Source of the DNA: Fragilaria radians
Lineage: Eukaryota; Bacillariophyta; Fragilariophyceae; Fragilariales; Fragilariaceae
Reading direction: 5' to 3'
DNA length: 64,000 nucleotides
NCBI GenBank assembly: GCA_900642245.1
Contig: CAAAJI010000004.1
Span: 215,305 to 279,304, forward strand
Of the stretch, positions 43,023 to 55,374 are shown one piece after another (positions within the stretch are counted from its first letter, which is position 1; each line of letters opens with the position of its first letter). The translations under genes were made by a program, and so were the position numbers. Under the pieces are notes generated by a model, which saw nothing but the letters and a program-made list of their open reading frames with translations, ran no database searches and was not told where the DNA came from.

Positions 43023-43679
43023 ATGATGACTTCGGAAGAATTTCAGCGACAAGCCACAGCGCTATGCACAGTGCTTCAAAAGTGGGATGGTGTGTCTGAC
43101 CAAGGTATCATGCAATGGAAGATGGAGAAAATAAATGGTGATAATGATTCCTATCTTATACATCCATTGGTGCTAAGAAAGGGAGCAAAGGCTTCTTCTT
43201 CTGGATTCTACACAAGTAATTCAGCAGACGACGAATACTTGGAAGAGGAATGGATCCATCATGATGATGACGAATATATTATCCCATCTTGTGAAAACTT
43301 GAATGTATATGAATGGCGGTATTCTATTGTATATAGCTTTACATGGAGAGTTCCTGTATTGTATTTCACAGTTCAAACCCCATCTGGGTCTCCATGTCCA
43401 AGAGATGAGGTACTATCAATGCTACCTGGATCTATACTACAGCAGGATAGCTGGGATTTTCTATCTTATGATGAACACCCTGTCACTGGTGTTCCATCTT
43501 ATTTTCTTCACCCTTGTCAAACTCAGAATGTGTTGAATATTCTACGACAAGATTGTCTATCCGATACTACGCCAGAGTTGTTGTCTTGGTTGTCACTGAT
43601 TATTCCTTCCCTTGGTTACAGCTTACCATCCACTCTTTTTCAGGAAATTCGTCAAGAATTAACTCGATTCAACATGTAA
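43023..43679 (+). CDS. ATG10: Autophagy E2-like enzyme ATG10
   Basis: E2-like enzyme that transfers ATG12 to ATG5 during autophagosome formation in the cytosol. Single exon, 218 aa. The family core is visible: EWRYSIVYSFTWRVPVLYF is the central strand pair, followed by the C-terminal catalytic block SYDEHPVTGVPSYFLHPCQT. The cysteine of HPCQT (residue 165) is the expected catalytic cysteine. The N-terminal part contains an acidic loop (DDEYLEEEWIHHDDDEY). Its last 21 bp overlap the 3' end of the HTATSF1 coding sequence on the other strand. ATG3 shares this fold, but its length and the HPCQT block favour ATG10. Confidence 0.88.
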   Translation: MMTSEEFQRQATALCTVLQKWDGVSDQGIMQWKMEKINGDNDSYLIHPLVLRKGAKASSSGFYTSNSADDEYLEEEWIHHDDDEYIIPSCENLNVYEWRYSIVYSFTWRVPVLYFTVQTPSGSPCPRDEVLSMLPGSILQQDSWDFLSYDEHPVTGVPSYFLHPCQTQNVLNILRQDCLSDTTPELLSWLSLIIPSLGYSLPSTLFQEIRQELTRFNM

Positions 43680-45356
43680 CTGCAGCTCTGCAGGTAGCTC
43701 GTCTTGAGAATCCAACCAGCTGCCGAAATCTTCCAAACGCTTTTCTTCCTCATGTATTTCTGTATCCATATCCCTCACGGTGTAATCTGTTACACCATCC
43801 CAGAAGTGAGCTTCGATTTTATTTTGATCAAACATACTACCGTTGAGCTTCTCAATGGTTGTCGTCGCAGCCGTTGCTTCCCTGAAACGGATCAAGACAA
43901 TCCCTTGTGGATTGGATGCAAAGATAGTTATTTTCGTGATAGTACCCCATTCGGAACAAAGGCTTCGAATTTTCCTTTCCAAATTGCTAAAATACTCTTC
44001 GTTCGAGTCAGGTAAATGTTGAAGATTAAACACATTCTTCAACACAACGATTGTTAATCCCTTCCGACCTCCGGTAATTCTACCATTTTCCTGATTGTCT
44101 TCCCAACCAATTGATTGAAGAGCAGCCTTTTTTACAACCAAACGTTTTTGCCAGCTTTTCGGAGGATGTGCCTGATAGGATTCTCCTCGTTGTTCAAACT
44201 TTGCTCGCTCAACTGTCATGGGGACAAGTGACGTCGGTCGAAACATCGCTTCGTGAAATAATTGGATACATAAGTCAACGCTTTCTGGTCGGGCGTAGCA
44301 TATGGAGGCATCGCCTTTTAAGCTATATCGTTCTTTCAAGTTATCCTTCGATCCTTCATTTTCACCCTTTTCTTTCTTTGTTGTGTACAACTTAATCTTA
44401 GGTTTCTGAGTTTCAGGATCCAGGTCAAAAATTCCGGCCTTAGCGAAAACTTGTTGAACTTCGTCATAGGTAGTGTCGCTTGGCAACCCTGAGATGTAAA
44501 CCCAACATTTTGCATTCCTCGCAGCAAATTTTGCCTTATTGCGCTTTCTCTTCTTGGCATTGAGGTCATTAATCATTATTTCATCCTTAGATTTCAGCGT
44601 TGTGTCGCAGTCGATAGATTCGTCCAGACACGATGATTGTGACGTTAGTTTTTTCTGACCTGTGGATTCCAAGACTGCCTCATGAATCCAATTTCCATTA
44701 CTAGAATCCCTATAATAATTTGTTCCTCCATCACTTTGGTAGCCTTCTTCTTCGATATCATGTGATTGGATGTTAATTCCAGTGGACTTTCGAAAGGAAT
44801 CCCATTCTGCGTTAACATTGTCTTCGCCTTCTGGATTAGTAGAGTCTAATGGTGGGAGGGAACGTAATGAATAAGGCTTGATCGGTTCATCAAAAGCTTG
44901 CAGAGCTAGCAAAAGAAAGGGACATTCAGATAATGATACCCATCCTTTTGAGGAGAATTGAGGAGAATACACCATTAATATAGCATTTTGATCGCGGCGC
45001 AATTCCTTTACGGACACTGGTCCAAATACTTCGGCATCCGTTGAGGGCTGAGCATCTTTGGTCTCGATGTCATTACTATCATTTTCCTTGTCTTCTAACT
45101 TAGGATCATTTAATTTAACTAACGACGGTTGATTTTTCGTGTAAAACCATTCGGCACAGCATTCCCGAAGAATTGATATTTCCCTTAATTGCTTCCAATC
45201 GGGTGAAGACCAAAGCAGAGTATCCGGCGTTATATGATTTGTTGGAGAGCAGACAATTCTGCAAAGTTGTCGAATGGAAATAGCCGAAGAGGATGCCTGG
45301 CCGGTTGCTTTGTTTTGATAGAAATAGAGATCATCTAAAGAAACTATGGAATCCAT
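43659..45356 (-). CDS. HTATSF1: HTATSF1/CUS2-like U2 snRNP splicing factor
   Basis: RNA-binding factor that associates with U2 snRNP through SF3B1 and helps remodel U2 snRNA. Single exon, 565 aa, ATG at 45356. Residues 1-75 (LDDLYFYQNKATGQASSSAI) look like a GYF-type adaptor domain. RRM1 is at about 280-390 (CWVYISGLPSDTTYDEVQQVF). RRM2 at about 430-520 (GLTIVVLKNVFNLQHLP…IVLIRFREATAATTTIEKLNG) is of the U2AF-homology type; the 'VLKNVF' start is the family hallmark. A basic nuclear-signal-like stretch (KKRKRNKAKF) precedes RRM1. Human SF3B1 carries the ULM motifs bound by this domain, and SF3B1 is also in this window. Divergent from YIPF6 (218 bp between starts). Confidence 0.9.
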   Translation of the reverse strand: MDSIVSLDDLYFYQNKATGQASSSAISIRQLCRIVCSPTNHITPDTLLWSSPDWKQLREISILRECCAEWFYTKNQPSLVKLNDPKLEDKENDSNDIETKDAQPSTDAEVFGPVSVKELRRDQNAILMVYSPQFSSKGWVSLSECPFLLLALQAFDEPIKPYSLRSLPPLDSTNPEGEDNVNAEWDSFRKSTGINIQSHDIEEEGYQSDGGTNYYRDSSNGNWIHEAVLESTGQKKLTSQSSCLDESIDCDTTLKSKDEIMINDLNAKKRKRNKAKFAARNAKCWVYISGLPSDTTYDEVQQVFAKAGIFDLDPETQKPKIKLYTTKKEKGENEGSKDNLKERYSLKGDASICYARPESVDLCIQLFHEAMFRPTSLVPMTVERAKFEQRGESYQAHPPKSWQKRLVVKKAALQSIGWEDNQENGRITGGRKGLTIVVLKNVFNLQHLPDSNEEYFSNLERKIRSLCSEWGTITKITIFASNPQGIVLIRFREATAATTTIEKLNGSMFDQNKIEAHFWDGVTDYTVRDMDTEIHEEEKRLEDFGSWLDSQDELPAELQLHVESS

Positions 45357-45574
45357 CGTTACGGATCAATGTAGATGTTAGGATGCCAACTGTAGCACAA
45401 TAGAGTGAATATTGGCCAGTTATTACTCTACTCGTAGCGAGTTACATTTATTGAACAAACGTAGAATTTGGACACTAGATTCACCAACTATATTTTCTCC
45501 CACCTGTCTGTGTGTCTTGTTTCCATAATTGCAACACGAAAGATATCCAGGATTTTGCACCTTTCGTCTCCTTC

Positions 45575-46396
45575 ATGAGAGCTCCATCCTCCGGACCTGC
45601 TTGGGCGAATCCAAATCCATCTGTAGTAGAGACTACAGAAATGATGCATGATCCAGTCGAAAATGAACTTCTTGCTCCCTATTCGACGTTGGACGAACCA
45701 GTCATGGAAACAATTATGCGCGATGTCCGAGCAGTGGGTCAAAAATTGAGTGTCGTCATGTTGCCTCTGGATCGGAGTGCACCATTTGGATATACGGGAC
45801 TATCATCTCAAGAACCCGAGCCATCTGAAAGCTTGGGTCAAAATCAGAAGAAAGTGATAGATCAACTCCGAGATTGGGATTTATGGTGAGTGACTATTCC
45901 CTTTTGAATTCACCTTGGGGTTTTTCGATTCTAGCTAATGCTTACATATTCCTGCCTGTTACGCTTTTCTTCATATGATAGGGGTCCCCTATTTGTTTGC
46001 TTACTTTTATCTATCACCTTGTCCTTTCGGGCACCAACGAATCAAGCCGCCTTAGTCTTTGCCTCAGTATTTGTTCTTATCTGGGTCGGTTCTGCTATAG
46101 TGACACTAAACTCTCAGCTACTTGGAGGAACAATTAGTTTCTTTCAATCTGTCTGCGTTTTGGGCTATTGTGTTTTTCCCATGACAATCTCGGCACTTAT
46201 CGTTGGTACTTTGAGACTTACACCGATTAGCTTTACATGGTTGGATCTTATGATTATCGGTTTGGGCTTTTTATGGGCTATTCGAGCATCGTCTGTGTTC
46301 ATCGCCTCTTACATTCGGAAGGAACGAAGATTTTTGGCTGTATTTCCTGTATTTTTCTTTTACACTTTTCTAGGATGGATGATTCTATTGTTTTGA
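45575..46396 (+). CDS. YIPF6: YIP1-family Golgi membrane protein (YIPF6-like)
   Basis: Multi-pass protein of the ER-Golgi system that binds Rab GTPases. Exons 45575-45885 and 45982-46396 join through a split Trp codon (RDWDLW-GPLFVCLL), giving 241 aa. The soluble N-terminus carries ETIMRDVRAVGQKLSVVMLP, matching the YIPF6 'ETI.RDL..VG.KL..VL.P' block. The membrane part has about five segments and the family core LNSQLLGGTISFFQSVCVLG, nearly identical to the human protein. ATG chosen at 45575; an upstream in-frame TTG is not needed. Likely shares a promoter region with HTATSF1. Confidence 0.93.
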
Positions 46397-49300
46397 AACC
46401 TACTACACATATGTTCCTTGTGGAGATAAGTGTCGTTACTCGAAAGATTCTTTCTTTTCCTTCATTTTCCGAATTTTTTTCATTGCAATTATTGTAATGC
46501 GACAGATTCCATGTTAAAGTGCACTTCTGGGCTTTTTAAACATGTCCTAATCGAGGTTAAAGTATAACTACAATCTGTCTTTTGTTTGGTAGGCATTGTC
46601 TCTCTTTGAATTTCAGTATGATGTAAATCTATCTGGACTTATCGTTAATGAGATATTAAATTCCAAAGTCATTGAATCCTCTAGACTTTCTCCATTAGAG
46701 AGAAATAGGAATATATTCCTTAAAAGTGTCATCATGATGTCAATTATGTTGCTTTAACGCACGACAAAAGTATTCCCTTCGGCTTGAAGTATTTCCTTTA
46801 ATTCTTAAAGATGCGTTGGTGGGAAAATCTTGATCCCTTGAATGAGAAGCACCTTCAAGAAACTGTGTACCAGGAAATTCCTCCAATCCAGACGCCTTGA
46901 TAATGCCACACTAAGAAGTTGCTGCCCAACAACCAAATAACAGTGTTGAATTTAAGGGCGATTCAATCAATATGCACTTAAAGATTTGGATATCAATGAT
47001 CTAGATTTGACCCATCCCGATACTTGAGAAAACATTATGACTAACCAGGATGGGTGGTTGGCATTGTCCGAGAAAAGTGAATACATTTGCCTTTTTGTTA
47101 CTCGTCCATGCAATTCCCGGGTTCGACATTTTCTGTGTTTTGTTGTTATTGAATTAATGCTCAAATCAGACAACTGTTTCTCTGGTTGTGACGTGCTACC
47201 AACCTATTCATTTTTCTTACGTTAAAACTTTGCAAAATATTATACTTAGAGCATTTAAAAGAAAATTAATACTATGAAACAGGGTTCGGAATGGAGAGAC
47301 AAAACACCTTTCACCTCGACGATAAAAAGATTATTTTTTCTATAGAGCTAAATGGTCTCACTTGCCTTGACGCATTTAGTAGACATGATAAATCTGAATT
47401 ACGAATTCAAGGAACAATAGAATTATTGAATAGACAAAAAAATCAAAGGATGTGTAGGCGTTCAATGAAACCGAAGCAAGAAGTGAATGAGGTATAGATA
47501 TATACAAACATGGGATACGAGTGACATGCGATAAGACATGGTAATCTCTTGTCAAGGTTAAAGAGAGCCTGGTGGTCACACTTCGGGAGATTAATTTGGT
47601 AACCCTAGCGTGCTTTCAATCGTCCTGATTGGAGGATGCAGATTCTAAGGCTAAGACTGTCAAACTGAAAATTCCAGCTTGGTGCATCGCACTGAATAGT
47701 TGCATGATAACAATAAGTTCCTAATACCATTGCAAACAATATTTAATTAATATTTGGTTGCGGTGTACGGAAAATACTTAATTTAAGGCGGATGGGCGAC
47801 CACTACTAGCAATTACTAAGCATATCTTACAAAAATTACAAATCAAATTTCAATATAATTATAGCACATGTAACTTACCTAAAGAGGTGTTATGTCGCAA
47901 AATGGTATATTAAATAGATATTGAAGCCAGCGCTAATCTTATTCTTAGAGTGAATCTATCCAATTTAGAACTATTTCATCCAATACGCGAATATCTTTTT
48001 CCATCGTTTCCTTCAAGTCAGGCATGTAGCAGAATTAATGTCTAATACAAGGAAGCAGACAAGAGTCTTGAGACCCATTTTTGTCCAGTGCAAGAATGAT
48101 CAAGCATGAGGAGTTAGAATGGGAGCAAGTCCTGGTAAATACGCTTTCGTTACCCAGAAGAAAATCAAATATATCTTTACATGAAGGTTATCACGGAAAC
48201 CAATCCAAAACTCTCACTAAACGTAACATTAGAAGAAATTTCTATTCCTAAATTATTGTAGTGCTAGCCCAATGAAGAATGATGAAAAACTAATATAAGG
48301 ATTAATATTGTCTAAGTACACAAAATAAAAAGAAATTATCAATCAAAAGTGCTGGGGCATCATTTTTACAATGAATACCACCTCGTAAGCGTAAGGAACA
48401 TTAATGGTCGCTCTTTCTAATTTAAATATTTTTATTTGCCTCATTTCTGGGAATTATGGATTATGGTCACAACCGAAGAATCTGCTAAAATGATGAGATA
48501 TACTAATTCCGCATTACTTTTCAAGTATTTTGTGGATACATCCAATAGATTTGTGTATTTTAGATTTTAGAACATGTTTAATTCAGTTAGAAAACAAACG
48601 ATTTTAGATCCACATTGAAAAATATAGCTCTATGTATTTTACGCACAGAAAGCGTGCTACCCAATTCTGATGGTGTCACCTCAGATGACGAAAAAAATTG
48701 GAAAACTAAGTTACCAGCGCTCCAACGCCATCTTCGATTTTTAAATGCCCAAACTGTTTTTGTGGGAAGCGTAATTAAATAAAAGCACACCTGAGGGTAT
48801 TAAGGCTGAAGGCCTTGAGAGTGATATTGTTTATTGTACGATCCGCAATCAACCATCATTGTGTCATAGCCTTATCCCAAACTCGAAAGAACAGCCCACT
48901 TCAGGTTTCCAAAAGCCAAATCATTTATTTCTGGATTGAGAAAATCATGAAGGATTTTTAACATCGGGGTGTACTTAAATTATACTTTGAGGAAGCGATA
49001 GTTGACAAATACGGGTGCAATTTCAGAGGAAACAAAAAATGAACCCAGAACCTAAGAAATTATTATGTTTGGATGAATTGAATTCATTTGAATTAAACTG
49101 TAACCTTGATTTTGCGTTGGGAAGTGTAGGCATTCAAGTCACTACATGTGTAAGATTGTCTCTATTTCCAATGCTGTGTCAAAGTAAGCAACTGTTGAAG
49201 CTAGTGGATTTTGATTTGAACAACACTTAGCCTTTAATTTGTAGCGACTTTTCCTCTATTTGCAGTGGATCAAGATACATGACGCAATTGATAGTAATAG

Positions 49301-50670
49301 TTGCAACACTTTATCACAAAACTATGTCTTCACCTTTCTTTCTATCCAATGTAGAATGATTATAGGAGTGGAAATCGTGATAGAATGTTAATTATTGAAA
49401 ACAAAGAAGAATACTCAAAGAAAACTCAGACAAGAGTCCGGCTTGCCCCTTTACACTTTTTCCTTTATAATTTGAAATTTACACCAATCACAACTATCTT
49501 GCTCCAGCTTTTCCTTGCCACCACTCAGCACTTGATTCTTCTTTTTCAAATCTTTGCACTAGTATTTTCATGTAGGTATTCTTCACTTACTATACTGATT
49601 GCTTTGATACACAAGTAAGACGAGATATATTCTCGGATCAGGTGGAACAGATAAATTATTGAAATAGGATAAATGCATGTCTACTTGATAAATGAGTCAT
49701 TCCAGTACTTTTTGACTTTTTTTCGAAATTCGTTTAGCACATGCATTATGGGGCAAAATCTGGATATGAGTAGGGTCTTCATGGTACTCATCTTCTTATA
49801 GAATACCAACAACATTGAGGCATGTAACTAATCCTGGAATTAGATTATTTGTTGACGTGTGCTATTTCTGGTAATTTTGAGAAATTCCTTTGTTGATTTA
49901 AGGTAGGCATAGGAATCAGAGAGATATAAAGGGATGCAAATGAAGTCTCCGTATTGAAATCAACATTTAGCCTTTTGACTCAAGATAAACTAAATCACAA
50001 CAAGACCCTTTGTCTTGTTTTTCAACAAACAGAATAATGTAAAACAGGAACACCATCACTTTTAAGTGGATTCATGTATCTTATTTTTGGTTCTGCACAA
50101 AACATAAAAGTAAATCTCAGAATGATCGCACATGTATGACGAACGCAGCTATTTCCATTTATTCATCGAAAACGTTTGCATCGAATTAATTATCTATTTG
50201 ATTATGACATCCAATCAAATTACTTCTTGCGTGACGACTGAAATCTTTTCAACAAACGGCGAAACCTCGAGTGATGTCACTCGTATTTCGATACATCGTC
50301 ATACGCTTTCGTCACCACTTTCTTTCAAAAATCAACTGTTGTTGAACGACTTAACTACACGTACTTACTACTGAAAGAATTGTGACGAATGCTAGGACGA
50401 AACGTTGAAAAGATTAATGAGAAACAATATTGTAGATACAGTATTTGACAATTCATCTTCCATCTTATCTCACTGTTTCCAAGTCAATAATAGTAAGTGC
50501 AGCGAACTCAAGATGAATATTTCTTTGCCTCGTCATCTCCTTATCGTAGATTTCGATATCATCTGAGCTTTGTATAAAGTAACAATATTGAATGGAATTT
50601 CATCTCTTACGTTGAGAAAAGATTTTGCAAAATATGTTTCTTATTTGTTTTTCTTTGTGACAGTTCAGTC
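46397..50670. other. 4.3 kb gene-poor stretch
   Basis: AT-rich, with no coding region I can support on either strand; the short open stretches (47291-47497, 49015-49230, 50132-50374) carry no motif. The right edge should contain the aminotransferase promoter. A splice-acceptor-like TTTGTGACAG at about 50655-50664 just before the ATG raises the possibility of a non-coding first exon upstream. Confidence 0.4.
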
Positions 50671-52163
50671 ATGCCTCCACAGTACGTTGAATCGCAAGGA
50701 AAGGACTCCGAGCCTGCTCTCCAGGATCATACGCATTATGCAGGACGGGGAGTCGCAGGAGTTACGAAACCCATCACCCTTGCGAAGAAAGGGATTCGAC
50801 AGGTCAGTACATAAATATTACTATTCATGCCTATTTCCATCTTATTGGATGGGAGAGAGCGGGAAATGATTTCTATTTTTGAATCTAAACTTTAACTTCT
50901 GCATTAGATTCGTTTGGAACCTTCCGGAGAAAAGAAAGAAATTCTCTCCATAGGGCTTGCATGCTCTGAATGTCTTTCGGGCCCTCAATTGGCAAAGGTT
51001 TTGAAACGCGGTTTTGAATACGAGCAGAAAGTATTGAAAGACTTAGAGGATGGAAACTACGCTGCTCCATTGGCCATTCATACGTCTGCTGGAATTCCAG
51101 AAGCAACTGGCGAGTTTATGAAGGCTCTTGAGCCTCATCTCCCATGGAGTGCTCGTGAAGATTGGTGTCTGTCCTTGCAACTAGAGGAGCATCTGCTGTG
51201 ATGGCTGCCATTGACTTTATGATGCAAGAACAAATCCTCCTGACAGGAAATAATAATCGAAAGATGGTTGCTGTCGGTGGAGCATCTTATCATGGACCCC
51301 CATCTACGTCCTTTGGATCAGCTTGTCCGCTATGGGAACGGGAATATCAACTTAAATATCCTGTACCCCTTGCAGGACAACCGATTGATACTGATAAACT
51401 TCTTGGAGAGTATACCGATTTTCTGGAGAAACACGGGGAGTCAATCGGCGTCCTTTTGGTAGAACCACAATGGGGATCGTCACAGGCTGCCTACCCTTGG
51501 CCAAAAGATCTCTTGAAAACGTACATTAAGATGGCACAGGAAAGAGGTATTCGAGTTGTGGCGGATGAGATCATGTGTGGATTGGGTCGTCACGGTCATG
51601 GAACCTTGTTTGTCTCAAAGGCATGGGATTTAGATCCTGATGCTGTAACTTTCGGAAAGTCTGTGGCTGGAGGAGCATATCCTCTTTCTGGTGCAATAAT
51701 GAAGCATGGTCGAGATATTCTTCATTCGAATGGGAAATCCGTTTTGCAGTCTCACACTTTTGCCGGGTCATCTCAACGAGCACTCATGACCGCTACAGAT
51801 GTTTTGCTGGAGTTACCGAAATGGTTGCCATCCATTGCTCACCACGGTTCTGAAATGAAAAACATCTTTGACGAACTTCAAGCTATGTCATGCGGTCTGT
51901 TAACTGGACAAGGTCAAGGATTGATGTGGGGAGGATTGTTCACCAAGAACGGAAAGCTATCAGATGAAACTTATCGTGCAACGGTCATAAGCGCTTTCAC
52001 CTCGAAATGTGGTGAAGTTGGTGTGCTACCTTATTTCATTCCTGCCGGAGGATTCATGGTGACACCGGTATGTGATGTAGACCTCGCAACGATCCATGAA
52101 ATCGGAGAAAAACTAAAGGAAGCGTTGCAACGTACCATGGATGAAGTTGGGTGGCTGAACTAG
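50671..52163 (+). CDS. Class-III PLP-dependent aminotransferase, copy 1, with a frame break
   Basis: PLP enzyme of the fold-type I, class-III family (related to glutamate-1-semialdehyde aminomutase and acetylornithine aminotransferase); the substrate is not deducible. Exon 1 50671-50802, exon 2 from 50908 (intron 105 bp). Exon 2 reads to WSAREDW at about 51165, then family sequence resumes one frame over (VLATRGASAVMAAIDFMM) to 52163. A one- or two-base indel near 51161-51170 would explain it, either a sequencing error or a real lesion. All later signatures are present: VVADEIMCGLGR (Asp for the pyridine ring), TFGKSVAGGAYPLSG with the Schiff-base Lys at about 51657, and the C-terminal small domain. 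Total would be about 455 aa. A 98% similar 3' copy lies at 56310-56799. Confidence 0.85.
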
Positions 52164-54073
52164 TAACTTTTACAGTATAAATATATATTTTAATGGGATG
52201 CATCAACATTTTATTGAAATTGAGGAATGCTCTTACAGCTCAATACTTGACGGTATGATTAAATCTGACAATAAAAATATACTACTAGACTCAATTTCGA
52301 ATATAATAAAGTTATTGGACAAATGGTACTTTCTTCTGGGAATCTAGATCCGAATGGAAGTCACAGATAACAAAACTATGTTTAACACTGAGTGACTGGA
52401 AAAATGGTCAAGTGTTGATCTTGAAGATGATACCATAAATGCATTTAAGCAAGGTCATGAAATGTTAGATCCCCTTCGGGATATGAGTTAAATGAGATAT
52501 GGAGTATCCTATAGGTTAAGAACGGAGATTGCTTTATCAGATAATTTGTAAGGCTTATCGATTTAGATTTGTATACATTTAACAAAAAAGTCCTCTGCCA
52601 ATTGTCAGTCATGGCCTGCTTGATAGTTGCTTGCATCTTATGGTTAATACTTCAAAACAAAGAAACTAGTCAAATCAGCTATGATATTCTAGATTTCGTA
52701 TTTGATTTAAATTACCTTATCTTAAATTTTTAGTTTGACTAACGGCAAACTTAGCTTCCATGCATGATGGTCAGAAATCTGGTTGAACTCAATGACAGCC
52801 GATTGAGATATTTTCATTCTTTATGATTCCAAACAAGAGTTTGTTCGGAGGATCCTGTGTACAAAAGCTAAAGAAAATCAACATGTGCTATGACCCATAT
52901 CGCAGACTTTGACACGCGGAGAGGAATTAAATCATACTTTATTTAATCAAGTACCAAATTGTTAAACAAAGCATGAACATCTCTAATCTTATTTCAAAAG
53001 GTCACGTTATGGAAAATCCAAAAGAAAATGAAGGCTACAGTTCATAGGCCAGATGAATATTTCTTGAACAATGAGCATGATCTAAGAAACTTGTAGCTAT
53101 CACATAGTTTTGCACATTACTATTGCCTCAGGTCCTAGCGAGTCTAATGCATCGTAGACATGCAATCTTACACTATTTTCTGGTTTCTGTCGTAATTAAG
53201 TATATATATGGTCAACATTGCCGAGTCTTCTTCTTTCCTCAAGACATTCTGTTACTTTGGTGGAGTCCAGCATGACTGCAATAAGGACCTCTTCTTCGAC
53301 ATACTTTCCTGGCCTCAAAGGCTCTGAGCCCTTTTGTTGTTGATTTGCTGGGGAACTCCATCTTGAAATGGTATCAACATTTCTTTATTATTTTTCACTG
53401 CTAAATGAGTTTGACTTTAGGGCCATCCTATCAAGCATGCTGAATGCATTAGGTATATGACATATTCCGTGGTAAATCATTTGATACGCTCAGTACAGCC
53501 AGCTCATTCTTTCTAATTGTTCTTTCAATTTTTCATCATCAATCTCTTGTACTCACCCAACTTGTTTTCCTTTAGGGGGTCCCTAGCTCCATTGACAAAC
53601 TTAAACTTTGTGAAAGGGAGCAAAATATATATACGTTTTCCAACACATTTGGAACTTGCGCGGATCTCCATTAAATGCATTAACTTTTCCTTCCTATTCT
53701 TTTGTTAACTTCCTATTTTCTCTTTTCTTGAGTCGTCATAGTTTGTTTTCATTTAGTACAAGTCACGTCAGACTCGTGATTCCTATTTTCTCCGAAGTTC
53801 TTGTGTCAAACTTCTCGCAAAAACATATGGATAGGCTAAATATCTACAGGAATTTCGAACCTGTCATATGGTCTTTACGTGTGCATTCCAGTTTGCGAAT
53901 CGGCACATGAAAACGGTGTTGCGAAATGGATTGTAACCTTTGTTGCAATTTTGAACGACTGATTTTTCCTAATTGTCGTGTTTCCCCAGCGAAAAAACCA
54001 GGTTTCATACGAATGCCCTGAAAACCTCCTGTCTTGCCCTATTTCAACGAAAGGCAAACAGCGGAAGGAAAAC
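52164..54073. repeat. Intergenic spacer of cassette copy 1
   Basis: Non-coding, about 1.9 kb. Much of it aligns in order, with many differences, to 56800-60168; for example both end in CATGAAAACGGTGTTGCGAA and a shared run to GTAACCTTTGTTGCAAT just before gene A. Copy 1 lacks roughly 1 kb present in copy 2 at about 57950-59030. Confidence 0.65.
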
Positions 54074-54900
54074 ATGCGTTCTAATCTAGTTATCTATGAA
54101 AATATACCACTCCACAATGTACAGGATTATCCAACGATTTGCTATGGCGTTGCTAATCCTGGAGAGGAGCAATCGTGTTATGGTAATGTGTTAATCAGGT
54201 CAATAGCAGCATTCGGTTTGGTTCGAAAATGGCAGAGCTGCTTTTGGTTGTATGTCCATCCTGCATCGCTAGTAATATTTCGATCGAGCAATGATCACGA
54301 AAGATGGTTAGCATCAGGTGGTGGGGATATTTCGACTCGACGGAAATCTCGAGAAATTTTGTTATACATTGATTTTGACACCCTTGGAGTACTGGAAGGA
54401 TCTCAAAGCGGCACAAAATCACCTTGTCGAGAATCTCTTAGGCTAAACTCAAAGACCACCTCTCCATCAAAGCTTCTTTCGAAGCTGCAGAAATATGCAC
54501 TCGGTGATGTTAGTACAAAATGCTCGGGGAACAATGTGATGTAAGTGTATAATTGTTGCTGAATTGATTCATTACATGAAATTTCACGCTCTAAACTCAT
54601 ATCGCTTTCAGGTATTCATTCAAACTGGAACGCTACAGTAGTGTTGGAGTCGATACAATTGCTAATTTTGCGTCCAATGATGCAAACGACATTCGTGTTC
54701 TTCGACGAGTCATTCATAGTTGTATAGAATTAACAGTAAGGTCAAAGCGAAAGAAGAAAAATCAGAGAACAGAGCACAATCATGCGGATGAAGATACTCT
54801 AGTTTCTACTGTCGTTAGCTCTCAACTAAGGCTGAGTAATACATTTCAAAAGAACGGAAGGAGTGCAATGCGTTTGTGCGACAAAGCCAGAGTTCAGTAA
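54074..54900 (+). CDS. PH-like domain protein A, copy 1
   Basis: Exons 54074-54540 and 54612-54900 (71-bp intron, GTAAGT donor) give about 251 aa. I do not recognise a named family, but the layout suggests a pleckstrin-homology-like fold: RKWQSCFWLYVHPASLVIFR with SSNDHERWL at about 51-79, an inserted polar stretch, then YSFKLERYSSVGVDTIANFA with VLRRVIHSCI at about 157-195. The same two blocks occur in the convergent gene B (KKWKQSFWIQYGLHSLLVFR and FKLERWMDYGPTIAAAFAST, then ELRR.LIACM), so A and B are paralogous. The C-terminal 60 residues are basic (RSKRKKKNQR). ATG at 54074 matches the start in copy 2. It is convergent with gene B, 474 bp from its stop. Confidence 0.75.
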
Positions 54901-55374
54901 TTCGCATATCCCTTACGTTCTAAGCTATGTTTCTGTTATGGTAAATTGATAGCAAGCAAGTTAACTAAGGTTACTAATCGACTGCTTAGTTTATTGAACA
55001 TTATGCTACTATCTGATATACATGAGGTCAGCAGAAACGTTAGACTCTTGTCATTTTTGCAAATTATCTTGTGGCTTTCTCATGAGAAAGTACTACTAAA
55101 GATGTTGTGCATAAAAGGATGCAGCCTTAATCTGAGGTGTGTTTGTTTCATTTGATGATCTCCCTACAAGCTAGTTGACCGATAATAGATAAGTGACATG
55201 GCAAGTGGAACTTCTTCGAAAACAGAAAATTTTGGGAGTTTATATTGGTTGCGAGTGCACTTATCTGCTCTCCTATTTCACTTCAATTAGCTTATGAGTT
55301 GCAACAAGGGAAGGTAAGTCGCACGGTATCTTACAAATACATCTTTGACTCAACCGTGTATTCCAAAAATGTAA
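54901..55374. other. Spacer between convergent genes A and B, copy 1
   Basis: Non-coding. Aligns throughout with 60995-61490 with small indels and substitutions; probably the two 3' UTRs. Confidence 0.6.

Noticed and set aside
50671..52163. Naming the aminotransferase hemL (glutamate-1-semialdehyde aminomutase)
   Set aside because: Class-III signatures are clear, but nothing in view separates this enzyme from other members, and no plastid signal is visible.
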